Source: Longirhabdus pacifica
GTDB lineage: Bacteria > Bacillota > Bacilli > Paenibacillales > DSM-105158
Direction: 5' to 3'
Assembly: GCF_004115085.1 (NCBI RefSeq)
Contig: NZ_QXJP01000013.1
Coordinates: 1 to 64,000, forward strand
DNA: 64,000 bases
The position numbers were made by a program, and so were the translations under genes. The notes below the pieces were generated by a model that worked only from the letters and a program-made list of their open reading frames with translations, had not been told where the DNA came from and did no database searches. Position 1 is the first letter of the stretch. Every line of letters begins with the position of its first letter. Below are positions 49,253 to 59,858 of this stretch, one piece after another.

Positions 49253-52200
49253 TTACATATTTCGTCGATACTGTCCGCCTACTTCGTACAACGCTTTCGT
49301 AATTTGCCCTAAACTAGCATGCTTCACTGTTTCCATTAAAGCAGCAAATATATTTCCGCCACCTATCGCGGTTTGCTTCAATTGTTCTAGTGCGTCTTTC
49401 CCATCTTGAGCATGCTCAGTTTGGAATGCTTGCAGCTGCGATATTTGCGTTTCTTTTTCTTCTTTCGTCGCACGTGCCAATTCCATATTGTTAACGTCTT
49501 CACTGCTTGGTGGATTCGGATTCATAAACGTGTTAACTCCAATGATCGGCAGCTCCCCATTATGCTTTTTCATTTCATAATACATGGACTCATCTTGTAT
49601 TTTGCCACGCTGATATTGCATTTCCATTGAACCTAACACGCCACCACGTTCATCCATGCGTTCAAACTCTTGCAGCACCGCTTCTTCTACTAAATCGGTC
49701 AATTCTTCTATGATAAATGAACCTTGAAGCGGATTTTCGTTCTTCGTCAACCCATGTTCTTTCGTAATGATCATCTGTATTGCCATCGCTCGACGAACAG
49801 ATTCTTCTGTCGGTGTCGTTATCGCTTCGTCGTATGCATTCGTATGCAGTGAATTACAATTGTCATGCAAGGCCATTAGAGCTTGCAACGTCGTTCGTAT
49901 ATCATTAAAGTCTATTTCTTGGGCATGTAACGATCTGCCTGACGTTTGCACGTGATATTTTAATTTTTGACTGCGCTCATTACCACCATATTTATCTCGC
50001 ATCACTGTTGCCCATATTCGGCGTGCAACTCTCCCAATAACCGTATACTCTGGGTCAAGCCCATTACTGAAAAAGAAAGATAAATTAGGTGCAAATTTGT
50101 CGATATCCATACCTCGACTGAGATAATATTCAACATACGTAAAACCATTGGCTAAGGTGAACGCAAGTTGTGAGATAGGATTTGCTCCTGCTTCCGCAAT
50201 ATGATAACCAGATATAGAGACAGAATAGTAATTTCGCACTTCATGGTCAATAAAATATTGCTGTATATCTCCCATCATCCGTAGCGCAAATTCCGTAGAA
50301 AAAATACACGTATTTTGTCCCTGATCCTCTTTTAAAATATCTGCTTGCACAGTACCCCTGACCGTTTTTAATGTAAAAGCTCGCACTACTGTCATTTCCT
50401 CTTCGGTTAAAGGCCTACCTACTTCTTCTTGTTTCTTTTCTAGTTGCTGATCTATTGCTGCATTTAAAAACATCGCTAAAATCATCGGTGCTGGTCCATT
50501 AATCGTCATGGAGATCGAAGTAGAAGGATGACAAAGGTCAAACCCAGCATAAAGCTTTTTCATATCTTCTAAAGTACAGATCGAAACCCCACTTTCTCCT
50601 ACTTTACCATATATATCTGGACGGTAATCTGGATCTTCTCCATACAACGTAACGGAATCAAATGCCGTGCTTAGACGCTTCGCATCATCGTCTTTGGATA
50701 AGTAATGAAATCTACGATTTGTACGGTCTGGTGTACCTTCTCCTGCAAATTGACGTTTAGGATCTTCCCCTTCTCTTTTAAAAGGAAACACGCCCGCGGT
50801 AAAAGGAAATACACCGGGTACATTTTCTTTATATACCCATCGTAAAATTTCACCGTAATCTTTAAATGGTGGAAGCATCACTTTAGGAATTTTGATGCCA
50901 GATAAAGAAGTCGTCGTCAGCGCAGTGCGAATTTCTTTATCTCTTATCACGGTTACAAATTCATCTGCTGCATATTGTTTCTTCGTCTCTTCCCAATCAT
51001 CTAGTATTGCCTTCGATTGTGGAGAAAGAGATTGGGTGTTTTTTTCTATTAAATGTGTAAGAGCACTTTCTTCCTTATGTGCTGATCCTTCTCCTTGCAA
51101 CATCGCTCTTGCCCCATCCAGTTGAAATAATTTGCGAGCGACTTCTTCTTGTTGCAAAGCATCTTGATGATATGTTCTTACCGTTTCACTTATTTCTCTT
51201 AAATAGTACCTTCTATTGGATAGAATGATCGTATTTTGCTTTTTTACATTCTTTACTGTTTGCAGTGTGGAATGCCATGTTTTCTTTTGCTTGTCATTGA
51301 TTAATTCCAATAATTTTACGAATAACGTATTTGTACCTGGATCATTAAATTGACTAGCAATCGTTCCAAACACCGGCATATCATCTAGTTCTTCCTCAAA
51401 TAACGTATGGCTGCGCTGGTATTGTTTTTGCACTTGTCGCAACGCATCTTCCGAGCCTTTTCGCTCAAATTTATTTATCGCAATGAGATCTGCATAGTCA
51501 ATCATATCAATTTTTTCTAACTGCGTAGGGGCACCATATTCACTCGTCATGACATACATGGAGAAATCACATATATTCGTAATACCTGCATCGCCTTGCC
51601 CTATTCCACTTGTTTCTACGATGATCAAATCGTAGCCAGCAGCTTTTACAATCGGTATAGCATCTTGAACGGCAAGTGATAATTCTGATCCAGATTGCCT
51701 CGTTGCTAGACTTCTCATAAATACATGCGGATGGAAGATGGCATTCATACGAATTCTATCCCCCAGCAGTGCCCCACCTGTTTTTTGTTTCGTAGGATCT
51801 ACGGATAACACTGCTATTTTAAGTGCTGGAAGCTCATTCAAAAAGCGGCGAATCAACTCGTCAGTCAACGAACTTTTCCCTGATCCCCCTGTTCCTGTAA
51901 TCCCTATCACAGGGATCTTCTCTATTGGAAGCTGCTCCAACAGGTGGTTTACTTTCATTAGAAAGTTAGGATTTTCTAGATTCCTGTCTTTGTTCTGAAC
52001 TGTCCGTTCGACTTGGGTGATAAGCTTGGATAATGCCCCCATACTACCTTGCTGCAATTGTTCTAATTCTTCCTCCACACTGCTGCTAGTTTCAAAATCG
52101 CACTGCTCCAGCATGTTATTAATCATGCCTTGCAAACCGAGTTCACGTCCATCATCTGGAGAAAAAATACGAGCTACACCATAATCATGCAATGCTTCGA

Positions 52201-52522
52201 TTTCTTTCGGGATGATAACGCCACCACCGCCTCCAAAAACACGAATATGTGCGGCATCTTTTTCCTTCAACAAATCTATCATATATTTAAAAAACTCTAC
52301 GTGTCCGCCTTGATAGGAAGAAATGGCTATACCTTGTGCGTCTTCTTGGATCGCGGCATTGACGATTTCTTCTACCGATCGGTTGTGTCCTAAATGAATC
52401 ACTTCCGCTCCACTGGCTTGCAATATACGACGCATAATATTAATCGATGCATCATGCCCATCAAATAAGCTGGAAGCGGTAATAAAACGTATAGCATGTT
52501 TAGCTTTATAGATGTCATTCAT
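49253..52522 (-). CDS. icmF: Fused isobutyryl-CoA mutase IcmF (B12-dependent)
   Basis: 1089-residue fusion. The N-terminal cobalamin-binding Rossmann domain has [10 protein letters not shown] (residues about 17-26, histidine for B12). The middle is the MeaI-like GTPase chaperone with Walker [11 protein letters not shown] near residue 205. The C-terminal part is the large mutase TIM barrel (about 560-1085). It interconverts isobutyryl-CoA and n-butyryl-CoA (or isovaleryl/pivalyl-CoA), linking valine breakdown to beta-oxidation. It is the last gene of the acyl-CoA operon. The ribosome site at the ATG is weak, and five repeat units lie between it and the preceding gene. Confidence 0.95.
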   Translation of the reverse strand: MNDIYKAKHAIRFITASSLFDGHDASINIMRRILQASGAEVIHLGHNRSVEEIVNAAIQEDAQGIAISSYQGGHVEFFKYMIDLLKEKDAAHIRVFGGGGGVIIPKEIEALHDYGVARIFSPDDGRELGLQGMINNMLEQCDFETSSSVEEELEQLQQGSMGALSKLITQVERTVQNKDRNLENPNFLMKVNHLLEQLPIEKIPVIGITGTGGSGKSSLTDELIRRFLNELPALKIAVLSVDPTKQKTGGALLGDRIRMNAIFHPHVFMRSLATRQSGSELSLAVQDAIPIVKAAGYDLIIVETSGIGQGDAGITNICDFSMYVMTSEYGAPTQLEKIDMIDYADLIAINKFERKGSEDALRQVQKQYQRSHTLFEEELDDMPVFGTIASQFNDPGTNTLFVKLLELINDKQKKTWHSTLQTVKNVKKQNTIILSNRRYYLREISETVRTYHQDALQQEEVARKLFQLDGARAMLQGEGSAHKEESALTHLIEKNTQSLSPQSKAILDDWEETKKQYAADEFVTVIRDKEIRTALTTTSLSGIKIPKVMLPPFKDYGEILRWVYKENVPGVFPFTAGVFPFKREGEDPKRQFAGEGTPDRTNRRFHYLSKDDDAKRLSTAFDSVTLYGEDPDYRPDIYGKVGESGVSICTLEDMKKLYAGFDLCHPSTSISMTINGPAPMILAMFLNAAIDQQLEKKQEEVGRPLTEEEMTVVRAFTLKTVRGTVQADILKEDQGQNTCIFSTEFALRMMGDIQQYFIDHEVRNYYSVSISGYHIAEAGANPISQLAFTLANGFTYVEYYLSRGMDIDKFAPNLSFFFSNGLDPEYTVIGRVARRIWATVMRDKYGGNERSQKLKYHVQTSGRSLHAQEIDFNDIRTTLQALMALHDNCNSLHTNAYDEAITTPTEESVRRAMAIQMIITKEHGLTKNENPLQGSFIIEELTDLVEEAVLQEFERMDERGGVLGSMEMQYQRGKIQDESMYYEMKKHNGELPIIGVNTFMNPNPPSSEDVNNMELARATKEEKETQISQLQAFQTEHAQDGKDALEQLKQTAIGGGNIFAALMETVKHASLGQITKALYEVGGQYRRNM

Positions 52523-52615
52523 TGTGATGTGTCGTCACTAGGTTATACCTATCGCATCTAGGTAGCTACGCCCAGCGACTACTCCTTCCTTTGTATATAT
52601 AACGCAGCAGATAAT

Positions 52616-53237
52616 TTGATTGAACTTGTTCAAGCAAATTATTACCACTATGCATAAGATGAAGAAATTACAATACATCCACCTTTACGCCTGGCTTCTG
52701 AGGCGTAAACTTGGTTCTTATTATTTCTTCATCTTTTATATCATTTGATTGAACTTGTTCAAGCAAATTATTACCACTATGCATAAGATGAAGAAATTAC
52801 AATACATCCACCTTTACGCCTGGCTTCTGAGGCGTAAACTTGGTTCTTATTATTTCTTCATCTTTTATATCATTTGATTGAACTTGTTCAAGCAAATTAT
52901 TCCCACTATGCATAAGATGAAGAAATTACATTACATCCACCTTTACGCCTGGCTTCTGAGGCTCAAACTTGGTTCTTATTATTTCTTCATCTTTTATATC
53001 ATTTGATTGAACTTGTTCAAGCAAATTATTCCCACTATGCATAAGATGAAGAAATTACATTACATCCACCTTTACGCCTGGCTTCTGAGGCTCAAACTTG
53101 GTTCTTATTATTTCTTCATCTTTTATATCATTTGATTGAACTTGTTCAAGCAAATTATTACCACTATGCATAAGATGAAGAAATTACATTACATCCACCT
53201 TTACGCCTGGCTTCTGAGGCTCAAACTTGGTTCTTAT
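52616..53237. repeat. 129-bp tandem repeat array, almost five copies
   Basis: TGAACTTGTTC begins at 52621, 52750, 52879, 53008 and 53137, an exact 129-bp period. Each unit carries an outer inverted repeat (AAGATGAAGAAAT with ATTTCTTCATCTT) and an inner one (TTTACGCC with GGCGTAAA in units 1-2). Units 3-5 read GGCTCAAA and lose part of the inner stem. Unit 5 stops exactly at the stop codon of the acyl-CoA dehydrogenase. The array fills the gap between that gene and icmF. Single copies lie at 12-136 and 55714-55842. Confidence 0.97.
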
Positions 53238-54377
53238 TTATTTTGTTAACATACGTGAAATGACTAGCCTTTGAATTTCTTGTGTACCCTCGTATATTTG
53301 CGTAATTTTTGCATCGCGCATAAAACGTTCTACTGGGTAGTCTTTCGTATATCCGTACCCTCCAAACACTTGCACCGCTTCCGTCGTCACTTTCATCGCT
53401 GTATCCCCAGCGTATAATTTTGACATAGCGGATTCTTTTCCATATGGAAGCCCTTTTGATTCTAACCAAGCTGCTTGATACGTTAAAAGTCTAGCGGCTT
53501 CTATTTGTGTTGCCATATCAGCAAGTTTGAAAGAAATCCCTTGATTCGCAACGATAGGCTTTCCGAATTGCTCTCTTTCTTTGCTGTAGTCAATAGCAGC
53601 ATCTAATGCACCTTGGGCGATACCCACCGCTTGTGCAGCGATACCATTTCTACCACCGTCCAGCGTCATCATCGCGATCTTAAACCCTTCCCCTTCACTA
53701 CCTAGTAAATTTTCTTTGGGTACTTTGCAGTCTTCAAAAATAATCTCCGTCGTCGGTGAAGAGCGAATGCCTAATTTCTTTTCTTTTTTACCAACAGAGA
53801 ATCCTTCATAACCCGCTTCTACAATAAAAGCACTAATGCCTCTATTGCCTTTTTCTCTGTCCGTCATGGCAAATACGATGTAGGTGTCTGCTATTCCACC
53901 ATTCGTAATGAAAATTTTCGATCCGTTTAAAACGTAATGATCTCCATCTAAAGAAGCCGTTGTTCTCATTGCGCTTGCATCGGAACCAGAACCAGGTTCT
54001 GTTAAACCATATGCACCAATATGCGTACCTTGTGCCATCGGCTTTAAATATTGCTGTTTTTGTTCTTCTGTTCCAAATTTATAAAGCGGCCACCCTGCTA
54101 ATGAAGTGTGGGCGGAAATCGTAACACCCATCGATCCACATACTCTAGACAGTTCTTCAACGACGATGACATACGCTAAATAGTCACTTCCGATACCACC
54201 GTATTGTTCTGGCCAGGGAATTCCCGCTAGGCCTAGCTCTGCCATTTGCTTAAAAAGAGACATGTCGAATCTTTCTTCTTCATCTCTTTCCCCTGCGCTC
54301 GGTGCTATCTCGTTCAAAGCAAATTCTCTCACCATTTTTCGTATCATCTCGTGTTCCTCGGATAAGCTAAAGTTCAT
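53238..54377 (-). CDS. Acyl-CoA dehydrogenase (second copy)
   Basis: 379-residue flavoprotein that oxidises acyl-CoA to enoyl-CoA and passes electrons to ETF. Signatures are [14 protein letters not shown] near residue 125 and the C-terminal [11 protein letters not shown], where the Glu is the catalytic base of the short-chain type. Its stop codon coincides with the edge of the repeat array. GGGGGAGAG precedes the ATG. It is paralogous to the gene at 54483 and lies 105 bp from it. Confidence 0.95.
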   Translation of the reverse strand: MNFSLSEEHEMIRKMVREFALNEIAPSAGERDEEERFDMSLFKQMAELGLAGIPWPEQYGGIGSDYLAYVIVVEELSRVCGSMGVTISAHTSLAGWPLYKFGTEEQKQQYLKPMAQGTHIGAYGLTEPGSGSDASAMRTTASLDGDHYVLNGSKIFITNGGIADTYIVFAMTDREKGNRGISAFIVEAGYEGFSVGKKEKKLGIRSSPTTEIIFEDCKVPKENLLGSEGEGFKIAMMTLDGGRNGIAAQAVGIAQGALDAAIDYSKEREQFGKPIVANQGISFKLADMATQIEAARLLTYQAAWLESKGLPYGKESAMSKLYAGDTAMKVTTEAVQVFGGYGYTKDYPVERFMRDAKITQIYEGTQEIQRLVISRMLTK

Positions 54378-54482
54378 TGTCCTCTCCCCCTTGATGTATT
54401 TCTATTTCATTTTGTAGTAACGATTGCCGTTGTGTTATATCGTGTTCTATTGTTTTTTGTCGTGTTTTAACATGTTTTATCG

Positions 54483-55622
54483 CTATTTTATAAGATGTTT
54501 ACTAATCACGATGCGCTGAATTTCACTTGTTCCTTCGTAAATTTCCGTCACTTTTGCATCACGAAATAGTCGCTCAACCGGATATTCTTTACTATAGCCG
54601 TAGCCTCCGTATATTTGTATCGCTTCTGTCGTGATGTTCATCGCTGCAGTGGAAGCAAATAGTTTGGCCATGGATGCTTCTTGCGAGCACGGTTTTCCTT
54701 CTGATTTCAAATAAGCAGCTCGATAAATCAACAGCTTAGCAGCTTCGACTTGCGTCGCCATATCCGCTAATTTAAATCCAATGCCCTGCTGCTTGGAAAT
54801 AGGCTTGCCAAACTGTTCTCTCTCTTTTGCATACGCAAGAGCATATTCCAATGCCGCTTCAGCAATGCCTAGCGACTGAGCTGCAATACCAATCCTACCG
54901 ATGTCTAAATTAGCAAGGGCAATTTTAAACCCTTCTCCTTCTGATCCGATAAGATTTTCTTTGGGTACTTTTGCATCTTCAAATGAAAGTGGAACAGCTG
55001 TAGATCCATGCAAACCCATTTTCTTTTCATTTTTACCAATAAATAATCCTTCGGTATCTTTCTCTACAATAAATGCGGAAATACCTCTATTATCTGCTTC
55101 GTTTGGATTCGTTCTAGCAAATGTGATGTAGGTATCTGCTTTCCCACCGTTAGTAATAAATATTTTAGATCCGTTTAATTTGTAATAATCGCCATCTAAA
55201 TTTGCTCGTGTGTTTAAACTCGCTGCATCGGAACCCGAACCAGGCTCTGTTAAAGCAAATGCTCCCAGATATTGTCCGGATGCAAGTTTCGGTATGTAAG
55301 ATTGTTTTTGCTGTTCATTACCAAAGTATAAGATGGGGTTTGTTCCAACAGAGATATGTACAGATAGAGCTCCTCCCACTACGGCACTTATTTTCGAAAT
55401 TTCATGAATAGCCAGAATATAAGAAGTAAAATCCATGCCTGCTCCACCATATTGTTCTGGAATCGTCATCCCCATTAATCCTAGTTCACCCATTTTGGCA
55501 AGTATCTGTTGTGGAAAATGACCTTCCTCCATCTTTTCGACAAATGGTGCTATTTCTTGATTGGCAAAATCCTTTACCATGTTTTGCACCATTTTTTGCT
55601 GCTCAGTAAAATGTAATTCCAT
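54483..55622 (-). CDS. Acyl-CoA dehydrogenase (first copy)
   Basis: 379-residue acyl-CoA dehydrogenase with [15 protein letters not shown] near residue 125, FITNGGKAD, and EIYEGTSEIQR with the catalytic Glu at the C-terminal end. The two copies probably differ in chain preference (butyryl and branched or isovaleryl substrates). GGAG upstream of the ATG. Part of the operon with thiolase, 3-hydroxyacyl-CoA dehydrogenase and IcmF. Confidence 0.95.
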   Translation of the reverse strand: MELHFTEQQKMVQNMVKDFANQEIAPFVEKMEEGHFPQQILAKMGELGLMGMTIPEQYGGAGMDFTSYILAIHEISKISAVVGGALSVHISVGTNPILYFGNEQQKQSYIPKLASGQYLGAFALTEPGSGSDAASLNTRANLDGDYYKLNGSKIFITNGGKADTYITFARTNPNEADNRGISAFIVEKDTEGLFIGKNEKKMGLHGSTAVPLSFEDAKVPKENLIGSEGEGFKIALANLDIGRIGIAAQSLGIAEAALEYALAYAKEREQFGKPISKQQGIGFKLADMATQVEAAKLLIYRAAYLKSEGKPCSQEASMAKLFASTAAMNITTEAIQIYGGYGYSKEYPVERLFRDAKVTEIYEGTSEIQRIVISKHLIK

Positions 55623-55713
55623 TATTCACCACTCCTTTTCAAACGATGATCTATACAATAGTTTATGGATGTGAATGTAGTCATTCTTTATGCTTCATCT
55701 TTACTATATATGT

Positions 55714-55842
55714 TGGATGAACTTGTTCAACCAACTTATTACCACGATACATAAGATAGAAAAATTTCTATATCAAGACCTTTACGTCTGGCTACTGAGG
55801 CGTAAACTTGGTTCTCATTATTTCTTCATCTTATATATGTTA
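55714..55842. repeat. Dispersed structured repeat, single copy
   Basis: Same element as the array at 52616-53237. The inner stem has TTTACGTC with GGCGTAAA, a change that keeps a G-U pair. The outer stem is more decayed. It lies between the 3-hydroxyacyl-CoA dehydrogenase and the first acyl-CoA dehydrogenase; the former's stop codon lies at its edge. Confidence 0.9.
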
Positions 55843-56685
55843 ACTATAGGAATAGAAGCCTTTGCCCGTTTTTTTTCCGAGCCATCCTGCACTGACATAT
55901 TTTTTCAACAAAGGACATGGACGGTACTTATCGTCACCGAGCCCTTCATGTAATGTTTCCATAATATAAAGACAAGTGTCTAAACCGATAAAATCGGCTA
56001 AAGTTATAGGTCCCATCGGATGATTCATTCCGAGTTTCATCACTTCATCGATAGCTTCGGGTGTTGCAACACCTTCATAAATGGTATAAATCGCTTCATT
56101 AATCATAGGCATGAGTACTCTATTCGATACAAACCCAGGAAAATCGTTGACTTCCACAGGTGTTTTATTTAATTTTTTGGTCACGGACTCTACCGTCGTA
56201 TACGTTTCGTCACTAGTAGCCAATCCTCTTATAATTTCTACTAGTTTCATGACGGGAACAGGATTCATAAAATGCATACCTATTACTTTTTCTGGACGGT
56301 TGGTTACTGCTGCTAGTTCCGTAATCGGTAAAGAGGATGTATTACTTGCTAGTATGGCGTGAGCGGGTGCTAACTCGTCTAGTTGTTTAAATATAGATTG
56401 TTTGATTTCCATATTTTCTATTGCTGCTTCTATGATCATATCGGATTGTTTTACAGCATCCATGGACGTTGTAGGTTTTAATAAAGATAGAGCGCTTGCT
56501 TTGTCTTGTTCGCTCATTCTACCTTTTTCGACTTGTCTTGTTAGGTTTTTTTGGATATATTGTTGGCCTTTGACAATTGCTTCTTCTTTTATATCGTACA
56601 TATGGGTTTCAAATCCTGCCATGGCAAACACTTGTGCAATGCCAGAACCCATTTGTCCTGCTCCGATAATGGTTACGTTGTTCAT
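55840..56685 (-). CDS. 3-hydroxybutyryl-CoA dehydrogenase
   Basis: 281-residue NAD-dependent enzyme converting 3-hydroxyacyl-CoA to acetoacetyl-CoA type products. It begins [18 protein letters not shown] with the GxGxxG fold at residues 8-13. [12 protein letters not shown] and the catalytic [15 protein letters not shown] (His near residue 138) follow. AAGGAGAG precedes the ATG at 56685. An extended reading to 56850 only adds translated GC-rich repeat and is rejected. The stop codon lies at the boundary of a dispersed repeat. Confidence 0.94.
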   Translation of the reverse strand: MNNVTIIGAGQMGSGIAQVFAMAGFETHMYDIKEEAIVKGQQYIQKNLTRQVEKGRMSEQDKASALSLLKPTTSMDAVKQSDMIIEAAIENMEIKQSIFKQLDELAPAHAILASNTSSLPITELAAVTNRPEKVIGMHFMNPVPVMKLVEIIRGLATSDETYTTVESVTKKLNKTPVEVNDFPGFVSNRVLMPMINEAIYTIYEGVATPEAIDEVMKLGMNHPMGPITLADFIGLDTCLYIMETLHEGLGDDKYRPCPLLKKYVSAGWLGKKTGKGFYSYS

Positions 56686-56710
56686 ATTTGCACTCTCCTT
56701 GGGGTGGCGT

Positions 56711-56902
56711 GGTAACAGCTGCTCGGCTTCCGTGACGTGAGGCGATGAGGTTGCTCTGGAAGCTGCGCTTCTCTGCTCGGGAGCGGACGAAACGTAGCTT
56801 ATGCTGTCGGGGATTATCCTGACTTCCGCTTTGTTCCCGATCCGCTTCACTCCGCTTGGTACTCACGTCAAATTCGCTCTCATCTGTTATCACGCCTGCT
56901 TT
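56711..56902. repeat. GC-rich palindromic repeat, copy 1
   Basis: About 192 bp, clearly richer in GC than its surroundings. Ends are inverted (GGTAACAG with CTGTTATC), and inside them GACGTGAG pairs with CTCACGTC, so the unit can fold into a long imperfect hairpin. Nearly identical to copy 2. Confidence 0.85.
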
Positions 56903-56916
56903 GGTTTGGTTGTGGT

Positions 56917-57109
56917 GGTAACAGCTGCTCGTCTTCCGTGACGTGAGGCGATGAGGTTGCTCTGGACGCTACGTTTCTCTGCTCGGGAGCGGACGAAACG
57001 TAGCTTATGCTGTCGGGGATTATCCTGACTTCCGCTTTGTTCCCGATCCGCTTCACTTCGCTTGGTCACTCACGTCAAATTCGCTCTCATCTGTTATCAC
57101 GCCTGCTTT
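56917..57109. repeat. GC-rich palindromic repeat, copy 2
   Basis: Direct repeat of 56711-56902 at a 206-bp offset with only a few substitutions and one extra base. It lies in the gap between thiolase and 3-hydroxybutyryl-CoA dehydrogenase, inside a presumed operon. Confidence 0.85.
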
Positions 57110-57150
57110 ATATTTTTAGGTTATAGCTTTGTTGCCTCGTTTATTTAGGG

Positions 57151-58329
57151 TTATACTTGGATCATGATGGCGTCGCCTTGGCCGCCTCCGCTACATATTG
57201 CAGCAACTCCGATTCCGCCTCCCCGTCTTTGCAATTCATAGATTAATGTGGCAATGATGCGTGATCCGCTTGCTCCAATTGGGTGTCCAAGTGCTACTGC
57301 TCCACCATTGACGTTTACTTTCTCAGGGTCTAATCCAGCAATCTGATTGCTTGCTAGGGCTACTGCTGCAAATGCCTCGTTTATCTCGAATAGATCAATA
57401 TCGTTTACTGTTTTTTCTGTTTTTTTAAGCAATTCGTTTATAACAAGTCCCGGGGTCTTAGGGAAGTCTTTTGCTTCGACTGCGATGGAAGTATGTCCAA
57501 TGATGGTTGCTAATGGTTTTCGTCCATCTTTTTCTGCTTTGTCTGCTGACATTAATACGAATGCTCCTGCCCCATCGTTTACTCCTGGAGCATTTCCAGC
57601 TGTAATCGTTCCATCTGCTCCAAATACAGGTTTTAGTTTTGCTAATTTTTCGTATGATGTGTCTTTGCGAGGAGCTTCGTCGTTGTTTATGATGATAGGC
57701 TCAGCTTTACGTTGTGGAACTTCTATGGATACAATTTCATCATTAAATCGTCCTTCTTCTATAGCTTTTAATGCTCTCTGATGACTGCGCAATGCCCATT
57801 CATCTTGTTGTTCTCGCGATATATTACATTCAGTTGCTGTATGATTACCGTATGTACCCATCGGCACGTTCGTAAAGCTACATGTCAGGCCGTCATGCAT
57901 CATTAAATCTTTTACCGTATTTTCACCCATTCGCATTCCCCATCGTGCATTAGGCATGAAATATGGTGCATTGCTCATGGATTCCATACCCCCAGCAACA
58001 ATGACTTCTTCTTCTCCTAATTTAATGAGCTGGTCTGCCATCGTCACACTTCTTAATCCAGAGGCACATACTTTGTTAATGGTCTCCGTTGTTGTACTCC
58101 ACGGTAAGCCTGCTAATCTAGAGGCTTGCCTAGATGGGATTTGCCCTTGTCCACCTTGCAATACCATACCAAGAATAACATGTTGCACTTCTTCTGAAGC
58201 TATCCCCGCTCTAGTTACTGCTTCTTTTATTGCTAGGCCGCCAAGCTCCATGGCACTAAAAGATTTTAATGCTCCGCCGAACTTACCAAACGGTGTCCTC
58301 ACTGCACTAAGTATGACTGTTTTATGCAT
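57151..58329 (-). CDS. Acetyl-CoA acetyltransferase (thiolase)
   Basis: 392-residue thiolase that condenses or cleaves acetoacetyl-CoA/3-ketoacyl-CoA. The nucleophilic Cys is in [10 protein letters not shown] near residue 88; the C-terminal GHPIGASG and CSGGGQG give the His and the second Cys. First gene of the acyl-CoA operon. The start at 58329 follows AAGGGGAG; the ATG at 58362 lacks a site. A candidate cre site lies just upstream. Confidence 0.95.
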   Translation of the reverse strand: MHKTVILSAVRTPFGKFGGALKSFSAMELGGLAIKEAVTRAGIASEEVQHVILGMVLQGGQGQIPSRQASRLAGLPWSTTTETINKVCASGLRSVTMADQLIKLGEEEVIVAGGMESMSNAPYFMPNARWGMRMGENTVKDLMMHDGLTCSFTNVPMGTYGNHTATECNISREQQDEWALRSHQRALKAIEEGRFNDEIVSIEVPQRKAEPIIINNDEAPRKDTSYEKLAKLKPVFGADGTITAGNAPGVNDGAGAFVLMSADKAEKDGRKPLATIIGHTSIAVEAKDFPKTPGLVINELLKKTEKTVNDIDLFEINEAFAAVALASNQIAGLDPEKVNVNGGAVALGHPIGASGSRIIATLIYELQRRGGGIGVAAICSGGGQGDAIMIQV

Positions 58330-58373
58330 CCTGCTCTCCCCTTCTCTTTTAAAATAATCCATTTAATTTACAA

Positions 58374-58387
58374 AGTAAGCGATTTCA
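58374..58387 (-). promoter_or_regulatory. Candidate cre (CcpA) site upstream of thiolase
   Basis: AGTAAGCGATTTCA differs at one position from the cre core TGNAARCGNWWWCA. It lies about 45-60 bases upstream of the thiolase start codon. Catabolite repression of such an operon is known in Bacillus (mmg). Single motif, so moderate confidence. Confidence 0.5.
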
Positions 58388-58389
58388 AT

Positions 58390-58776
58390 TTTATTGTGCG
58401 CAATTGTTCTCTCCTTCCATTATATAATGAATATGGCGTCTGGCAATATATTTTGTTTTAATATTTCATACTAGATTTAGCCACAATGAAACTAATATGA
58501 AGTGAATGTATATGTATTCTCCATTCACCATCTATACAAACTACATTTTTATTCTGAAAATAATATACAAAAACCAATGTAATGTTATATTCTTCTTTTT
58601 TCAAAATTCGACATTAATGAGGTGTTTATTCATATTATGTTTTTCTGAAAAAATAGTTTGATTTGCCTGCTGCATTGGTAAATATACATGATGAATTCTG
58701 ATTACATTCATATTTTTAAAGCTTTATTATCGTTTCCCCTATTTTTTATATCGAGCGAAATTTGAAATATTTTGTC
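58390..58776. other. AT-rich intergenic region
   Basis: Divergent gap between the thiolase operon and the Cyt-like array. No open frame with a ribosome site and no other motif that I can support. Confidence 0.5.
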
Positions 58777-58805
58777 TTGACACATCAAACTAACCTATGT
58801 TTATA
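58777..58805 (+). promoter_or_regulatory. Promoter for the Cyt-like genes
   Basis: TTGACA (58777-58782) and TTTATA (58800-58805) with a 17-bp spacer: a good sigma-A type promoter. The transcript would have a leader of about 200 bases, including GGAGAGGAGGT near 58948, which precedes no evident long frame. Confidence 0.65.
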
Positions 58806-59007
58806 TATACAATAATTACAATAAATACATTAAATTTTTTGAAACTATTTTTTAAATACTTTAATTTTAAAAAATAGAATATAATTCTATTTTTGATTTC
58901 TGGAAGAGAAGTAACTATAACTTTTACATAAAACTCATCGTTGTAGGAGAGGAGGTGAAATTTAAGAGTTAGAATTTTCACTCTATTATGAAAAAGGAGG
59001 GACATTG

Positions 59008-59796
59008 ATGTTAAAAAAGAAATATATGTTTTCTTGTTTGATGATTTTTATTTTTTTCTTTCATGCTATTCCATCCATAAATGCAATGGGACTAGAGAGC
59101 TCAACCTCTAATATTATTATGATGGATAATGACAGTAAGGAAATACAGCAAAGTAATACAGATCATTTTTTTGCAAGCGCTACAACTTCGCAAGCAGCAC
59201 AACAATTGTCTCCATTGGTTACTAACTTTGATAAAGTTATTCTTACTAACCTTGATAACGAAACAATAAGTCAACCAAGTTTCAAAGATGCGTTACAAAA
59301 ATTTGATGACTGTATTGATCCGAATAGTTTAAGTTTTGATTTTAACAAAGCATTAAACATTGTAAACAGTGATCCATCATTAGAATTGGTCACTACATTA
59401 GATAAGCAGCTGAAAAGTGGAGATCCAAATGTAGACGTTTTGACGAGTGGATTAGATTATTTGATCACCAATCAATTACAAGCAACATTAGACGACACCC
59501 AGAAAAGTATTTTGCTAAGCGAAATAAGAAACCAAATCAACTATACTTTTAACAATATGCATGTGACAAATAAAAACTATGTATTTTATTACAGTAGAGA
59601 ATCAAAGAGTGACAGTAACTATTATCACCTACTGTTTGCTTTTCAAAATGAAAACACCATAGAACTCATCCCTATTAGTTTAGAAATTCAAGCTTATAGA
59701 TTTGAGTCTTGGGTAGTAGGATTCATACCTACGACAGATAGTGCATTGTTTAGTGTACATGTTAGAAGTTTAAAAGTAACGTATGACTTAAGTTAA
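59008..59796 (+). CDS. Secreted Cyt-like cytolysin paralogue 1
   Basis: 262 residues. A Sec signal (MLKKKYMF then a hydrophobic run to INA near residue 26) precedes a long polar stretch and a Cyt-like core. In the core, CIDPNSLSFDFNKALNI aligns by eye with the Cyt2 segment AIDPLTLNFNFEKALQIAN. Further on, the NYVFYYSRES and YYHLLFAFQNE segments match the Cyt W-R..YFYKILFSIQNE strands. Cyt toxins are pore-forming membrane-disrupting proteins. This is the most divergent in the middle and has no GTINQS-type element. AAAGGAGGG precedes the ATG. First of three tandem genes. Confidence 0.78.
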   Translation: MLKKKYMFSCLMIFIFFFHAIPSINAMGLESSTSNIIMMDNDSKEIQQSNTDHFFASATTSQAAQQLSPLVTNFDKVILTNLDNETISQPSFKDALQKFDDCIDPNSLSFDFNKALNIVNSDPSLELVTTLDKQLKSGDPNVDVLTSGLDYLITNQLQATLDDTQKSILLSEIRNQINYTFNNMHVTNKNYVFYYSRESKSDSNYYHLLFAFQNENTIELIPISLEIQAYRFESWVVGFIPTTDSALFSVHVRSLKVTYDLS

Positions 59797-59858
59797 TTTC
59801 TTTACCCCTTTTTACAAAAATGAAAGTGTACATCTTGTGCTTGAAAGGAGGTGAAAAA

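Noticed and set aside
52616..53237. CRISPR array
   Set aside because: The 129-bp units follow each other directly, with no variable spacers and no cas genes.
56609..56893. A 94-residue open frame and the N-terminal extension of hbd to 56850
   Set aside because: Both translate the GC-rich palindromic repeat; the hbd ATG at 56685 has a strong ribosome site and starts at the conserved GxGxxG region.
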